A stretch of 64,000 bases of DNA from Dehalococcoidia bacterium (lineage in GTDB: Bacteria > Chloroflexota > Dehalococcoidia > GIF9 > AB-539-J10). The stretch lies in the NCBI GenBank assembly GCA_007129495.1, contig SKVJ01000003.1, forward strand, positions 1 through 64,000. Reading direction: 5' to 3'. The first letter of the stretch is position 1, and each line of letters opens with the position of its first letter. Below, piece by piece: positions 26,047 to 35,406 of the stretch. The position numbers and the translations under genes were made by a program. The notes below the pieces were generated by a model. That model was not told the origin of the DNA. It worked only from the letters and a program-made list of their open reading frames with translations, and searched no databases.

Positions 26047-26622
26047 ATGACTGCAAAGAAGAAAATAGTGAAAGGTGCCCATACTTGGCTCTATCCTCTG
26101 CCGGCACTGCTGATCGGCACGGTGATTGAAGGCAAACCCAATTTCATGACGGCTGCGTGGGGGAGCATTGTCAATGCGGAACCACCGATGCTATGTGTGG
26201 CGATCAGACACTCTCGTCACACACGTAATGGGATAGAGACTGGACAGGCCTTTTCGGTCAATGTCGCATCGGTTTCTCAAGTCAGGGAGGTTGATTACTG
26301 CGGCATCGAATCTGGAGCTAAGACCGATAAGGTCGCTCAATGCGGATTCACACTATTCTATGGCGCTTCTGAAAAGGCACCAATGATACAGGAGTGTCCT
26401 CTGAACCTCGAGTGCACAGTAACGCAGGTTGTCGAACTTCCGACCCATTCGCTTGTCATCGCCGATATTCTGGATTCGCACGTCTCTGAAGATTGTCTGA
26501 CGGAAGGGATCCTTGATGTATCCAAGATCGATCCGATCGTCTACATTACGTCCCCGGCGCGCAAATATGCGCAAGTGGGGAAGGTAGTGGCCGATGCGTT
26601 TAGCGCGGGTAAGAGCCTGTAA
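26047..26622 (+). CDS. Flavin reductase-family protein
   Basis: 191 residues. The flavin-reductase-like FMN-binding split barrel is recognised by PALLIGTVIEGKPNFMTAAWGSIVNAEPPMLCVAI and the following TRNGIETGQAFSVNV. Members reduce free flavins or serve as FMN proteins in anaerobes. The partner is unknown; a flavin-dependent dehydratase-like enzyme elsewhere in the window is a possibility but not supported by position. AAGGAGG lies 8 nt before the ATG at 26047; an upstream ATG at 26002 lacks a ribosome site. Confidence 0.9.
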   Translation: MTAKKKIVKGAHTWLYPLPALLIGTVIEGKPNFMTAAWGSIVNAEPPMLCVAIRHSRHTRNGIETGQAFSVNVASVSQVREVDYCGIESGAKTDKVAQCGFTLFYGASEKAPMIQECPLNLECTVTQVVELPTHSLVIADILDSHVSEDCLTEGILDVSKIDPIVYITSPARKYAQVGKVVADAFSAGKSL

Positions 26623-26739
26623 GTCCGAGTATCCCAGGTCGTTGGCACTATGCGCAACGCCGACGTATCAATCGCCCTCTGCTACCTGAACAGTCAGTGG
26701 TGAGAACTTCTCGGTGAAAGTTGTGCTCGATCCGGCGGC

Positions 26740-26761
26740 TATAATTTGTGATCCGGATCAC
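26740..26761 (+). promoter_or_regulatory. TATAAT next to a perfect 14-bp palindrome
   Basis: TATAAT (26740-26745) is followed 2 nt later by GTGATCCGGATCAC (26748-26761), a perfect palindrome. No gene lies downstream on the plus strand before the antisense end of the dehydrogenase gene. It may be a regulatory site or a small-RNA promoter. No good -35 is present. Confidence 0.4.
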
Positions 26762-26872
26762 AGAGTGTTGTCGCCGGGTTATTCGTCAAGTTCCACGGGT
26801 GCCTCGGCGGACTCGTCATAGTTCCAATTCCCGTATCGTCAAGCCTGGGTGACAAACACATACATGTGCGAG

Positions 26873-28237
26873 TTACACCAGATCCTCAAAGGACGATGGG
26901 ATCAGTTCCGACATCGCTGGATGGATATGGATTCCACGCGCAATCTGATCTAAGTGCCCACCAGATTGCATGGCATTCACTACCTCCTGGATCAGAATAG
27001 GAGCGTGTGGACCGATGATGTGGAAACCGAGTATCTCTTCCGAGTTACGGTCCATGATGCATTTGGTGAAGCCGACTTCCTCGCGTAGAGCTTCACCCTT
27101 GGCCGTTCTCATATACGGTGTCAGCGCGGAAATCACATCACGGTCGGTGTTTCGTGCCTGGGCCTCGGTGAGCCCAACCGACGCAATTTGAGGATACGAG
27201 TACACAGCGTGCGGGACAGCACTGTAATCCATTTCAACATGCTGATGGTCAAAGGCGTTGGCAGCGGAGACGAGTGCCTGAGCATTGGCCGAATGCATGA
27301 ACATAGATTTTCCGTTTATATCACCAACGGCGAACACGTTGTCCTGGTTGGTTCGCATATGGCTATCCACCTTGATGTAGCCATTTTCGTCAATCCTTAT
27401 GTCCGCCTTCTCTACCCGAAGCAGATCCGCGTTAGGCCGGCGCCCCACAGCCACGAGTACCTGCTGCGCGTCAAATCTGGATTTTTCACCGGACAGCGAT
27501 GACCGGGCATGGATGCGCAAGTCTTTGCCGGCACGAGTTACCGATGTGACCATTGTACCTGTCACGATGCGTGCCCGCTTGGAAAGCTCAGACTGAAGTG
27601 TGGCGGAGATCTCCGGCTCTTCAGTGGTGATGATCCTGTCGGACATCTCGATGAGCGTGACGCGTGTACCCATTGCAGCGAAGAAGTGGCAATACTCCAC
27701 AGCGATGTACCCGCCACCTATGATGATCAGACTCTCAGGTATTTCGGTCAGTTCCAGAACCGACTCATTCGTCAGATATTCGACGTCTTCTAGGCCTTCA
27801 ATTGATGGAATGAGTGGTCGAGCACCGACGGCTATGAATACCTGAGTCCCATAAATCGTGTCGTCGCCTACCTGCAATACTTGCGGTTGAATATAGGCCG
27901 CGTGCGCCCGATATGTCTCTACTCCTTCGAAATGTGTAAGCAAATGCTCCATGTGTTCCTGCGACTCAGCTCTGCTGGCTCGCATTCGTATCATGATGGA
28001 GGCGAAGTCGACGTGTTCTATCCTGGAAATCACACCGAGCCTTTCTGCCCTCTCCTGCTCCATTACAGTATCAGCAGAGGCGATAAGCATCTTGGATGGA
28101 ATACAGCCAAGGTTCGGACAGGTGCCGCCCAGCAGACCCGGCTCGACTAGTGCGATACTGAGCCCCCTGGCCACAGCCTGGTCTACGACTTCCATGCCAC
28201 ATCCGGACCCCAATACGACTGCATCATAGTGTTTCAC
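26873..28237 (-). CDS. Dihydrolipoamide dehydrogenase-like flavoprotein (intact copy)
   Basis: 454 residues, full length for class I pyridine nucleotide-disulfide oxidoreductases. It has the FAD motif VVLGSGCGMEVV, the redox disulfide GGTCPNLGCIPSKML, the NAD(P)-binding IIIGGGYIAVEY, the second FAD stretch VFAVGDINGKSMF, and the C-terminal HIHPAMSEL with the catalytic His-Glu of dihydrolipoamide dehydrogenases. It would oxidise lipoamide or a related dithiol with NAD+. No 2-oxoacid dehydrogenase complex or glycine-cleavage genes are nearby, so the partner is unclear. GTG start with AGAGGT about 6 nt upstream. The decayed paralogue lies at 5436-6805. Confidence 0.9.
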   Translation of the reverse strand: MKHYDAVVLGSGCGMEVVDQAVARGLSIALVEPGLLGGTCPNLGCIPSKMLIASADTVMEQERAERLGVISRIEHVDFASIMIRMRASRAESQEHMEHLLTHFEGVETYRAHAAYIQPQVLQVGDDTIYGTQVFIAVGARPLIPSIEGLEDVEYLTNESVLELTEIPESLIIIGGGYIAVEYCHFFAAMGTRVTLIEMSDRIITTEEPEISATLQSELSKRARIVTGTMVTSVTRAGKDLRIHARSSLSGEKSRFDAQQVLVAVGRRPNADLLRVEKADIRIDENGYIKVDSHMRTNQDNVFAVGDINGKSMFMHSANAQALVSAANAFDHQHVEMDYSAVPHAVYSYPQIASVGLTEAQARNTDRDVISALTPYMRTAKGEALREEVGFTKCIMDRNSEEILGFHIIGPHAPILIQEVVNAMQSGGHLDQIARGIHIHPAMSELIPSSFEDLV

Positions 28238-28336
28238 GTATCACCTCTCATAACCTGTTGTGATAAACGGTGCGACTCACATGCTGGTCGATGAATCATC
28301 TACTTCCTTGAAGGTTGGCACACGTATTCTCGAGGC

Positions 28337-28364
28337 ATTATCAGCAAAGCAGCAAAGCGCTAAA
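28337..28364 (-). promoter_or_regulatory. Putative promoter for the intact dehydrogenase
   Basis: Minus strand: TTTAGC (28359-28364), 16-bp spacer made of two GCTTTGCT-like direct repeats, GATAAT (28337-28342), about 100 nt before the GTG. Confidence 0.35.
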
Positions 28365-28487
28365 CTGCTAACACATATCGATGCGTGATGCGGAGTGCAG
28401 AAGATTGCAGCCTGCTGCGATTTGCATAAATCCCTTGCGGTTGTAAGTACTGATTCCGGCATGATGCCATCCTGTGGGACTTCTGTG

Positions 28488-29423
28488 CTACAAGCCTCGG
28501 AAGCCTTCGGGTCGGAGCATCCCTGGATCCTGCTTTTCCAGCACCCTGTCGATCTGCGCAAGCATCTTCTCCTTTTCATCCGGCAGAGTACCCCTGACTG
28601 TGAGGTAATTTGAGGCATGCATGGAGCTGAAGAAGCAACGAGTGACTCGAAGGTTCTGGATGATCAAACGCAGTTCCTGCAACGATTGGAATGGGGACAC
28701 TGGCTTGAAATCACCGCATTCGATGTCGGCATGCATGGGGGTGCCGGGAACTACGGTGAGAGTAAGGGCTGCTCCAAATTCTGGATCCATCGCTGAAAGT
28801 ACGTCCGCAGTAGCAAGTGCATGCTTTTCACTACCCTCGACACCTCCAAGTCCAAGTATGACCATTACAGAGAGTTCCAATCCAGCCTCTCGAACGCGCC
28901 GTGCCGCAGCTATCATGTCCGCGGCGGTTGTGTTCTTGCCTACGCGCTTCAGTGTCTCGTCATCACCACTTTCAAGACCGATGTACAGGATAGTCAGTTT
29001 GCGTTTACCAAGCTCCCTCAGTTCATCGGCGCTCCGGCGAAGAATATCCTGTGCGGTAGCATAGACCGCGATGCGTTCGAGATCGGGGAATCGTTCGTTG
29101 AGGTAATCGAGCACCTCGACGAGCTTCGGAAAGGGATAAACGAGTGCGTCACCATCCTGTAGAAAGACGCGACGGCCGTCCCACTGACTAGCCAACTGAT
29201 AGACGACATGGGGTATTCCAGGAGCTGCGATACCCCTCGTCTTGAACAGCCGCAATGAGTCTATCTCCTCTTTGACCTCGGAGACGTCACGCATCTGGAG
29301 TCGCGAGCCGTAGTAATAGCAGAAAGTACAGGTATTGTTTGAGCACCCACCTGTGAGTGGCAGGTAATAGCTCATCCACTCGCTCGGTGGCCGAAAAATC
29401 CTTGGTCTCTGGAAACTGGACAT
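28488..29423 (-). CDS. Radical SAM protein
   Basis: 311 residues. The cluster motif is CSNNTCTFC (Cys27, Cys32, Cys35), a C-x4-C-x2-C spacing seen in the Elp3/YgiQ-like branch, in place of the usual C-x3-C-x2-C. VFLQDGDALVYP, YIGLESGDDETLKRVGK and VMVILGLGG are the expected SAM-binding and barrel strands. It would cleave S-adenosylmethionine to start a radical reaction on an unknown substrate. It is the third gene in an operon with msrB and maf, 26 nt after maf; GGGAG precedes the ATG. Confidence 0.9.
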   Translation of the reverse strand: MSSFQRPRIFRPPSEWMSYYLPLTGGCSNNTCTFCYYYGSRLQMRDVSEVKEEIDSLRLFKTRGIAAPGIPHVVYQLASQWDGRRVFLQDGDALVYPFPKLVEVLDYLNERFPDLERIAVYATAQDILRRSADELRELGKRKLTILYIGLESGDDETLKRVGKNTTAADMIAAARRVREAGLELSVMVILGLGGVEGSEKHALATADVLSAMDPEFGAALTLTVVPGTPMHADIECGDFKPVSPFQSLQELRLIIQNLRVTRCFFSSMHASNYLTVRGTLPDEKEKMLAQIDRVLEKQDPGMLRPEGFRGL

Positions 29424-29449
29424 ATTTGTTTCTCCCTGTTCGCTCGTCC

Positions 29450-30025
29450 TTAGGGCACCCGCAGGCCAAAGCCCTCCAGAGCGAAAGCCAGATGGGCTAG
29501 CGGCAGGCCAACGACATTTGCGAAATCTCCTTCGATGCGATCTACAATTGTGGCACCAAGCCCCTGAATCTCATAGGAGCCAGACTTGCCCACTGACTCT
29601 CCAGAAGCGACATACGCAGTCACCTGATCGTCAGTGAGGGCTCGCAGATGTACGTGGGTAGTCTCTATTCCCTGATACGATCTCTCGGAAAGCGCATGTA
29701 TGATCGCAATACCAGTGATAAGGCGGTGCGTACGTCCTCGCAGTGTGATAAGCATAGCCACGGCTTCTGCAGTCGATTCGGGCTTGCCAAATATCTGTCC
29801 GTCAAGCTCGACAATCGTATCAGCGCCAACCACAATCGCATCGGGATGTCGGCGGGCAACCTCCTTCGCCTTCCGCAGTGCCAGAGTGGTGACATGGTGC
29901 TGCGGATTCGAGGTTTCCGTGGTCTCGCAGCAATGGCTGGGATCTATAATGAAGGGTAGCCCCGTGCGCCGCAGTAGATCGCTGCGTCCTTGGGACGCCG
30001 AGGCGAGCACGATGCGTTCGGTCAT
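29450..30025 (-). CDS. maf: Maf-like nucleotide pyrophosphatase
   Basis: 191 residues with the Maf signature: LASASQGRSDLLRR at the N-terminus, the central VVGADTIVELDGQIFGKP and SVGKSGSYEIQGLGA. Family members hydrolyse dTTP, UTP or modified nucleotides to monophosphates and can arrest septation when overproduced. Cytoplasmic. The ATG overlaps the msrB stop by 4 nt (ATGA), so translation is coupled. Confidence 0.94.
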   Translation of the reverse strand: MTERIVLASASQGRSDLLRRTGLPFIIDPSHCCETTETSNPQHHVTTLALRKAKEVARRHPDAIVVGADTIVELDGQIFGKPESTAEAVAMLITLRGRTHRLITGIAIIHALSERSYQGIETTHVHLRALTDDQVTAYVASGESVGKSGSYEIQGLGATIVDRIEGDFANVVGLPLAHLAFALEGFGLRVP

Positions 30026-30453
30026 CCTTCGCCTGCTTCGATCGATTGGCCCATGTCGAATTCGGGCGAGAAATCTAATGCAAGGGAGTTGATGCAGTAG
30101 CGCTGGCCGGTTGGTTGTGGCCCGTCACTGAACACGTGACCGAGATGGGCGTTGCAACTACCGCACAACACCTCCGTGCGAATCATCCCGTGACTCTTGT
30201 CCTGACGTACCTCGATGCCCGCTTCGGTAGCGGGGGAGGCAAAACTCGGCCACCCACTGCCGGATTCGAATTTTGTTGCTGATTCAAAGAGAAGCTCTCC
30301 GCAGCAGATGCAGTGATAAGCCCCCTGATCGTGATGATCGCAGTATTGGCCGGAGAAGGGCGGTTCCGTAGCTCCTAACTGCGTTACTGCGTACTGTTCC
30401 GCTGTGAGTTTTTGCAGGAGTTCAACATCATCCGGCTTCTTGCCCAGTTTCAT
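30022..30453 (-). CDS. msrB: Peptide-methionine (R)-S-oxide reductase MsrB
   Basis: 143 residues. Two zinc CxxC pairs (CICCG, CGSCN), the HLGHVF motif and the catalytic Cys in QRYCINSLAL are all present. It repairs methionine-R-sulfoxide, with thioredoxin as usual reductant. Two upstream ATGs are in frame, but GGAGG lies 8 nt before the ATG at 30453, which gives a normal MsrB length. First gene of the msrB-maf-radical SAM operon. It indicates exposure to oxidative stress despite an otherwise anaerobic gene set. Confidence 0.95.
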   Translation of the reverse strand: MKLGKKPDDVELLQKLTAEQYAVTQLGATEPPFSGQYCDHHDQGAYHCICCGELLFESATKFESGSGWPSFASPATEAGIEVRQDKSHGMIRTEVLCGSCNAHLGHVFSDGPQPTGQRYCINSLALDFSPEFDMGQSIEAGEG

Positions 30454-30588
30454 CCTTTGCACCTCCATCCCTTTCCGCAGTGGCCACTCCGCTGTGTCTA
30501 TGTTGTTCATTATCCGAAGGCTGGACGACAGGTGTCAAGTTGCGTGACAGATCAACCGAATCCGAGCAATACGTGTGAAGGTGGTACC

Positions 30589-30615
30589 AGGACTCTCACC
30601 ACTTATCAGAGTCCT
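30589..30615. terminator. 8-bp stem-loop downstream of ppsA
   Basis: AGGACTCT (30589-30596) and AGAGTCCT (30608-30615) form a perfect stem with an 11-nt loop, about 120 nt past the ppsA stop on the minus strand. There is no U-run. It is a possible terminator or processing site. Nothing else was seen in 30454-30733. Confidence 0.4.
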
Positions 30616-30733
30616 AGCCGTCGCACAATACCGCGTGGGAACACCGAGGCAATACGTTCTTGTGCTTCGTCGAGGCGCGTCAGGCCTTCCGAACGGAAAT
30701 CGTGGTGCTTCCAGCGCGGATTGGGGCCGCAAA

Positions 30734-33139
30734 TCATCTGCTCCCCTGTCTCGCCTCCTTTTCTGCCTCAGCGACCTCCTCAATGACTGAGAGTACACTG
30801 TCCGGGTTGACTGATATTGAGTCAATGCCAGCTCTTACAAGAAAACGGGCGAACTCGGGGTGGTCACTGGGTACCTGACCACAAAGACCCACCTTGCGAT
30901 CCTTCTTGTGAGCTCGACTGATGAGCATAGAAATTGACTCTTGGACTGCTTCGTCTCGCTCATCGAATATGTAGGCCAGATCGCTGGAATCTCTATCGAC
31001 ACCGAGCGTCAGCTGCGTCAGGTCGTTCGATCCGATGGAGAATCCATCGAAATGGTCCGCGAAGTTCTCGGCAAGGATGATGTTGCTGGGTACCTCGGCC
31101 ATGACGTACACCTCGAGGCCGTTTTCGCCTCGCTCGAGGCCGTTCCCTGCCAGGACACTGAGCACCTTTTCCGCCTCCTCGATGTTGCGGCAGAATGGAA
31201 TCATTACAACTACGTTTGTAAGGCCCATCCTGTCGCGCACGCGCCTTAGCGCTTTGCATTCGAGCGCGAAACCTTCCCGGTAGCGTTCACTGTAGTAGCG
31301 TGATGCGCCGCGGAGGCCCAGCATCGGGTTGGCCTCATGTGGCTCGAACTGCTCCCCTCCAAGGAGGTTCGCGTATTCGTTAGTCTTGAAATCGCTGGTT
31401 CTTACAATAACTGGGGCAGGATACTGAGATGCAGCTATCTTGGCAACTGCCTGGGAAAGATTGTCGATGAAATACTCGGACTTGTCTTCATACCCCTCAG
31501 TCAGTTCCTCGATGGCTTTCTTTGCCGCTTTGTCTGTAACTTCTTCGGGGTGGATCAGCGCCATGGGGTGGATCCGAATAGCAGTGTTGATGGTGAATTC
31601 CAGACGTGCCAGTCCGATACCGTTGCACGGCAGCCGCCACCATCGAAAGGCTGCTGCTGGACTGGAGATGTTCATCATTATTTGTGTCCCGGTCTCTGGA
31701 ACCTTCTGCAAATCCCAGTCTTTGGTCTCGTATTCAAGAATACCTTCGTAGATGTGACCTTCCTCACCTTCAGCACAGGAAAGTGTGATTTCCTGCCCAT
31801 CTTTGAGAGTTCTGGTAGCAGTGCCAGTACCTACCACTGCGGGAATCGCAAGTTCGCGGCTCACTATGGCAGCGTGGGAAGTCCTGCCACCATAATCGGT
31901 GACGATGCCTGCCGCACGCTTCATGATCGGTTCCCAATCGGGATCGGTCATACCTGTGACGAGTATAGAGTCTGTCTTAAATTGGTCGATTTCGGACGCG
32001 TCCTTAATCACCTGCGCCTTACCCACTGCGATAGCCTGTCCTATGCTGAGACCGGTCAACAGAAGACTGCCCGCCTTGTGCAGCGTGTAGGTTTTGAGCG
32101 CAGTTGCCTCCTTCTGAGATTGAACGGTTTCTGGCCGTGCCTGGACGATGAACATCTCGCCCGACTCACCATCTTTAGCCCATTCAATATCCATTGGCAG
32201 CTGGTAATGGTCTTCAATGACCTGTCCCCAGCGGGCCAATTGAATGATTTCTTCATCCGTAAGGCAGAAGGAGCTTTGCTCCTTCTTGGTTGTATTGACA
32301 TTCTTCGTTGTGGCCGATCGGCCGGCGCTGTAGATAATCTTGCGCTCTTTTCTACCGAGCGTACGTGCAATTATCGGAACCAACTTGCTCTCGGCCACGA
32401 GAGGTTTGAAGACAGTAAATTCGTCCGGTGTCACCTGGCCCTGGACCACGCTTTCGCCAAGACCCCAGGCGCCATTTATGACGATGGTGTTTCCGAATCC
32501 TGTCTCTGGATCTATCGTAAACATGACTCCTGCCGCCGCCTTATCCGACCGCACCATCTTCTGTACGCCAACCGATAGAGAGACCTTCATATGGTCGAAA
32601 CCTTTGTCCTCTCTGTAGCTTATTGCACGGTCTGTAAACAGCGAGGCAAAACACTTCTTGCACGACTCGATAAGCGCCTGCGGTCCCACTACATTCAGGA
32701 AACTCTCTTGCTGACCTGCGAAGCTGGCGTCGGGTAGGTCCTCCGCAGTGGCGCTGCTTCTCACAGCGACACTGACCCTGTCGGTGCCGTACTGCCTGCT
32801 GAGTTGCTGATAAGCTTCCTTTATAGTCTCAATCAAGTCGGAGGGGAACTCTGCCTCGGCGAACAGGGCGCGAATCCCCTCGCCTGTTGAGTGGAGCCCT
32901 TGCTTCTTGTTCCTGTATTCAGTCAACTGAGCTTCAATCTTGTCGAACAGATCGTTAGATTCCAGAACCCTCCGGTACGCATACGCTGTCGTCGCGAATC
33001 CATCGGGTACTCTTACTCCCTGATCCTGCAATTCCCGGAGCATCTCTCCTAGGGAGGCATTCTTACCTCCGACTTCTGCGACATGGTCGTTGCCAACGTC
33101 TCTGAACCATAGGAGCAGTTGTTTACCTTTAGCTGTCAC
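30734..33139 (-). CDS. ppsA: Phosphoenolpyruvate synthase
   Basis: 801 residues, normal for PpsA. N-terminal ATP-grasp domain (GGKNASLGEM, VAVRSSATAEDLPDASFAGQQ), the phosphohistidine domain with His in GGRTSHAAIVSREL, and the C-terminal PEP/pyruvate barrel (GIGLARLEF, FSIGSNDLTQL, VGLCGQVPSDHPEF with the catalytic Cys). It converts pyruvate and ATP to PEP, AMP and phosphate, opening gluconeogenesis; it fits downstream of the pyruvate:ferredoxin oxidoreductases encoded nearby. GTG start with GGAGG 6 nt upstream. An 8-bp inverted repeat lies in the leader. Single gene. Confidence 0.95.
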   Translation of the reverse strand: MTAKGKQLLLWFRDVGNDHVAEVGGKNASLGEMLRELQDQGVRVPDGFATTAYAYRRVLESNDLFDKIEAQLTEYRNKKQGLHSTGEGIRALFAEAEFPSDLIETIKEAYQQLSRQYGTDRVSVAVRSSATAEDLPDASFAGQQESFLNVVGPQALIESCKKCFASLFTDRAISYREDKGFDHMKVSLSVGVQKMVRSDKAAAGVMFTIDPETGFGNTIVINGAWGLGESVVQGQVTPDEFTVFKPLVAESKLVPIIARTLGRKERKIIYSAGRSATTKNVNTTKKEQSSFCLTDEEIIQLARWGQVIEDHYQLPMDIEWAKDGESGEMFIVQARPETVQSQKEATALKTYTLHKAGSLLLTGLSIGQAIAVGKAQVIKDASEIDQFKTDSILVTGMTDPDWEPIMKRAAGIVTDYGGRTSHAAIVSRELAIPAVVGTGTATRTLKDGQEITLSCAEGEEGHIYEGILEYETKDWDLQKVPETGTQIMMNISSPAAAFRWWRLPCNGIGLARLEFTINTAIRIHPMALIHPEEVTDKAAKKAIEELTEGYEDKSEYFIDNLSQAVAKIAASQYPAPVIVRTSDFKTNEYANLLGGEQFEPHEANPMLGLRGASRYYSERYREGFALECKALRRVRDRMGLTNVVVMIPFCRNIEEAEKVLSVLAGNGLERGENGLEVYVMAEVPSNIILAENFADHFDGFSIGSNDLTQLTLGVDRDSSDLAYIFDERDEAVQESISMLISRAHKKDRKVGLCGQVPSDHPEFARFLVRAGIDSISVNPDSVLSVIEEVAEAEKEARQGSR

Positions 33140-33459
33140 TATCCACCTCCATTGCGGGACGTACCACCTGTACGTCCGACCCTCTCATGTTCGCCATATC
33201 CTAGCTCAGTTTATTATCGGATGCACATTCAAAGCGATGATGCATGCGACAGTTCGTTGATTCCAGCCGAGGCCTGTCAACCATCAGTACCGCTGGTTCA
33301 CTATAAATTGGATTGCCAGAATGGTTTGCGACGTAGCGCCTGTCTTATACCGTGTCTCCGTGATCGCAGTCCGGACCTGAAGGTTTGCACTGGCATCCAA
33401 TCCTGCAACGAAGAGGCAGCCCCGCGCGGAGCTGCCTGTTCAGTGGATTCACCTGATGG
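33140..33459. other. 320-bp region upstream of ppsA
   Basis: It holds the ppsA leader and the inverted repeat at 33157-33177, listed separately. Farther upstream I see no gene; promoter boxes for ppsA are not convincing. Confidence 0.4.
33157..33177 (-). promoter_or_regulatory. Inverted repeat in the ppsA leader
   Basis: GGACGTAC-CACCT-GTACGTCC is a perfect 8-bp inverted repeat ending about 18 nt before the ppsA GTG and close to its ribosome site. It could be an operator, or an RNA hairpin that affects initiation. Confidence 0.45.
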
Positions 33460-33531
33460 AGCGGGAGACGGGATTCGAACCCGCGACACCCTGCTTGGAA
33501 GGCAGGAACTCTACCGCTGAGTTACTCCCGC
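33460..33531 (-). tRNA. tRNA-Gly (anticodon TCC)
   Basis: 72 nt. A 7-bp acceptor stem (GCGGGAG/CTCCCGC), D-arm, anticodon arm with loop CTTCCAA and a T-arm with GGTTCGAATCC fold without mismatch. CCA is not encoded. It begins 20 nt past the crotonase stop codon in the same direction. Confidence 0.96.
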
Positions 33532-33551
33532 TCGCAGATGCATTATACCAG

Positions 33552-34334
33552 CTAGCCAGTGTGGAAGTCGGCCTTCCGTTTTTCCAGGAACGCTGCGACT
33601 CCCTCCTCGAGATCAGGATGACTCCAGCATTGGGCAAAGCACTGAGTTTCCAGCATCAGGCCATTGTCCAGTGACTGGTCGTAGCCATAGTTGGTTGCCT
33701 GCTTCGCCATCTTCAGAGCATGTGAGGGCATAGACGCGAGTTTGAGGGCGAACTTTCTCGTCTCGTCCATGAGTTGTTCTACAGGGAAGACGCGGTTAAC
33801 CAGCCCTATCTCGAATGCGCGCTGCGCGGTGATCTGCTCGCCGCCGTAAACCAATTCGCGGGCAATCCCAAGCCCCACCAACCGTGCAAGTCTCTGCGTA
33901 CCGCCCATGCCTGGAATCAGACCCAGCATTATCTCTGGTTGGCCGAAGCGTGCTGTTTCTGCGGCAAATCTGATATCACAGGCCATCGCCATCTCACATC
34001 CTCCGCCGAGCGCATAACCATTTACAGCAGCGATTATGGGTTTACCCATTGACTCCATGATACGTGCCACATCGTGACCTTTTCTGGCGAAAGGCAGCAT
34101 ATCGGGAGCTGTCTTACCTCGGAATTCTGTGATGTCGGCACCAGCCACGAATGCTTTTTCACCGGATCCTGTAAGGATTATGGCACGCACGTCGGAAGTA
34201 GATTCCAGCCAGGAAAAAGCCGCGCCCAACTCACCCACCGTCTCAAGGTTCAGGGCGTTCAGGACTTTTGGACGGTTGACTGTCACAATACCGATCGGCT
34301 TAGAGATTTCGACTACCAGATTATTGAACTCCAT
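33552..34334 (-). CDS. Enoyl-CoA hydratase/crotonase
   Basis: 260 residues, standard crotonase length. The oxyanion-hole segments are GEKAFVAGADITEF and NGYALGGGCEMAMACD; the two catalytic glutamates fall in GGGCEMA and QPEIMLGLIPGMGGTQRL. It hydrates 2-enoyl-CoA to 3-hydroxyacyl-CoA in beta-oxidation or butyrate-type pathways. The ATG at 34334 has GGGAGGG 5 nt upstream; the longer upstream frame overlaps the preceding gene without need. It lies 28 nt after the hydroxyacyl-CoA dehydrogenase gene, so the two act in sequence. Confidence 0.93.
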   Translation of the reverse strand: MEFNNLVVEISKPIGIVTVNRPKVLNALNLETVGELGAAFSWLESTSDVRAIILTGSGEKAFVAGADITEFRGKTAPDMLPFARKGHDVARIMESMGKPIIAAVNGYALGGGCEMAMACDIRFAAETARFGQPEIMLGLIPGMGGTQRLARLVGLGIARELVYGGEQITAQRAFEIGLVNRVFPVEQLMDETRKFALKLASMPSHALKMAKQATNYGYDQSLDNGLMLETQCFAQCWSHPDLEEGVAAFLEKRKADFHTG

Positions 34335-34362
34335 CTGTACCCTCCCTCGTCTCAATGACTGA

Positions 34363-35223
34363 TTACTTGGTCGAGTAGTCGTAGAAGCCGCGGCCGCTCT
34401 TCCGGCCCAGATAACCTGCGGCGACATACTTCTTCAGCAAGGGGCACGGGCGATACTTCGGGTCGGAAAAGCCATCGTACAGAACATTCATCACGTGAAG
34501 AAGCACATCAAGGCCGATCAAGTCAGCAAGTTCCAGCGGTCCCATAGGATGGTTAAAACCGAGCTTGATGCACGCATCGATGGATTCGACGGTGCCGGCG
34601 CTTTCATATAGGGTATACATCGCCTCGTTCATCATTGGCACCATTATTCTGTTGGCTATGAAGCCCGGGAAATCGTTCGCTTCGACAGGGCTCTTGCCCA
34701 GCTTCTCCGCAAGCGCGGCTGTAGTGTCATAGGTCGGCCTGGAGGTGGCAAGGCCGTTTATGACCTCGACAAGTTTCATGACCTGAGCGGGATTGAAGAA
34801 GTGCATTCCTATCACTGCGTCAGGTCTCTTGGTGGCTGCGGCGAGACGCGTCACGGGTATGGATGATGTGTTGGTCGACAAAATAACTCCTGCCTTGCAG
34901 ACCTCGTCCAGTTTGCGGAAGAGCTCAAGTTTGAGATCGAGGGTTTCAGTCGCAGCCTCAATCACGAAATCCACTTCTTTCATGTCAGTGAGGTCGGTAC
35001 TCTTCCGTATCCTGCCAAGGATATCGGTCTTTTGTTCGGCAGTAATTCGCTCCTTATCCACCTGGCGCTGGAGATTTCTGTCTATCGATACCATGCCGCG
35101 ATCCACAAAATCCAGCTTGATGTCGTTTAGAATCACGTTGAGACCGGCTACCTGCGAGGCCACCTGGGCAATACCGCTGCCCATAGTACCGGCACCAATC
35201 ACGCCAACCGTCTTAACCTCCAT
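34363..35223 (-). CDS. hbd: 3-hydroxybutyryl-CoA dehydrogenase
   Basis: 286 residues, matching the short single-domain 3-hydroxyacyl-CoA dehydrogenases. N-terminal NAD motif [14 protein letters not shown], catalytic His-Glu region [17 protein letters not shown], and C-terminal domain [42 protein letters not shown]. It interconverts acetoacetyl-CoA and 3-hydroxybutyryl-CoA or longer analogues. AAGGAGG lies 6 nt before the ATG. First gene of a pair with the crotonase. Confidence 0.94.
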   Translation of the reverse strand: MEVKTVGVIGAGTMGSGIAQVASQVAGLNVILNDIKLDFVDRGMVSIDRNLQRQVDKERITAEQKTDILGRIRKSTDLTDMKEVDFVIEAATETLDLKLELFRKLDEVCKAGVILSTNTSSIPVTRLAAATKRPDAVIGMHFFNPAQVMKLVEVINGLATSRPTYDTTAALAEKLGKSPVEANDFPGFIANRIMVPMMNEAMYTLYESAGTVESIDACIKLGFNHPMGPLELADLIGLDVLLHVMNVLYDGFSDPKYRPCPLLKKYVAAGYLGRKSGRGFYDYSTK

Positions 35224-35406
35224 AGATTCCTCCTTACACTGTGTCTTGAACCGTTATACACGTAACGCGCCTCAGTCTAGCAGTCGACCCCGGCGAAATC
35301 AATCGAACGAATTCGTACGAATCCGAGAGCTGTGGTACTACGATGACAAACTACAAATGGGGCGACATTCTCGAAGAACGCCGCCCCTTGACCACAGACT
35401 GAATGG

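Noticed and set aside
28343-28358. GCTTTGCT direct repeats upstream of the intact dehydrogenase as an operator
   Set aside because: The repeats are short, sit inside the weak predicted spacer and occur nowhere else that I noticed; too little to claim a binding site.
31337-32578. Long plus-strand open frame of 413 codons
   Set aside because: It is antisense to ppsA, has no Shine-Dalgarno or family motif, and ppsA is intact across it.
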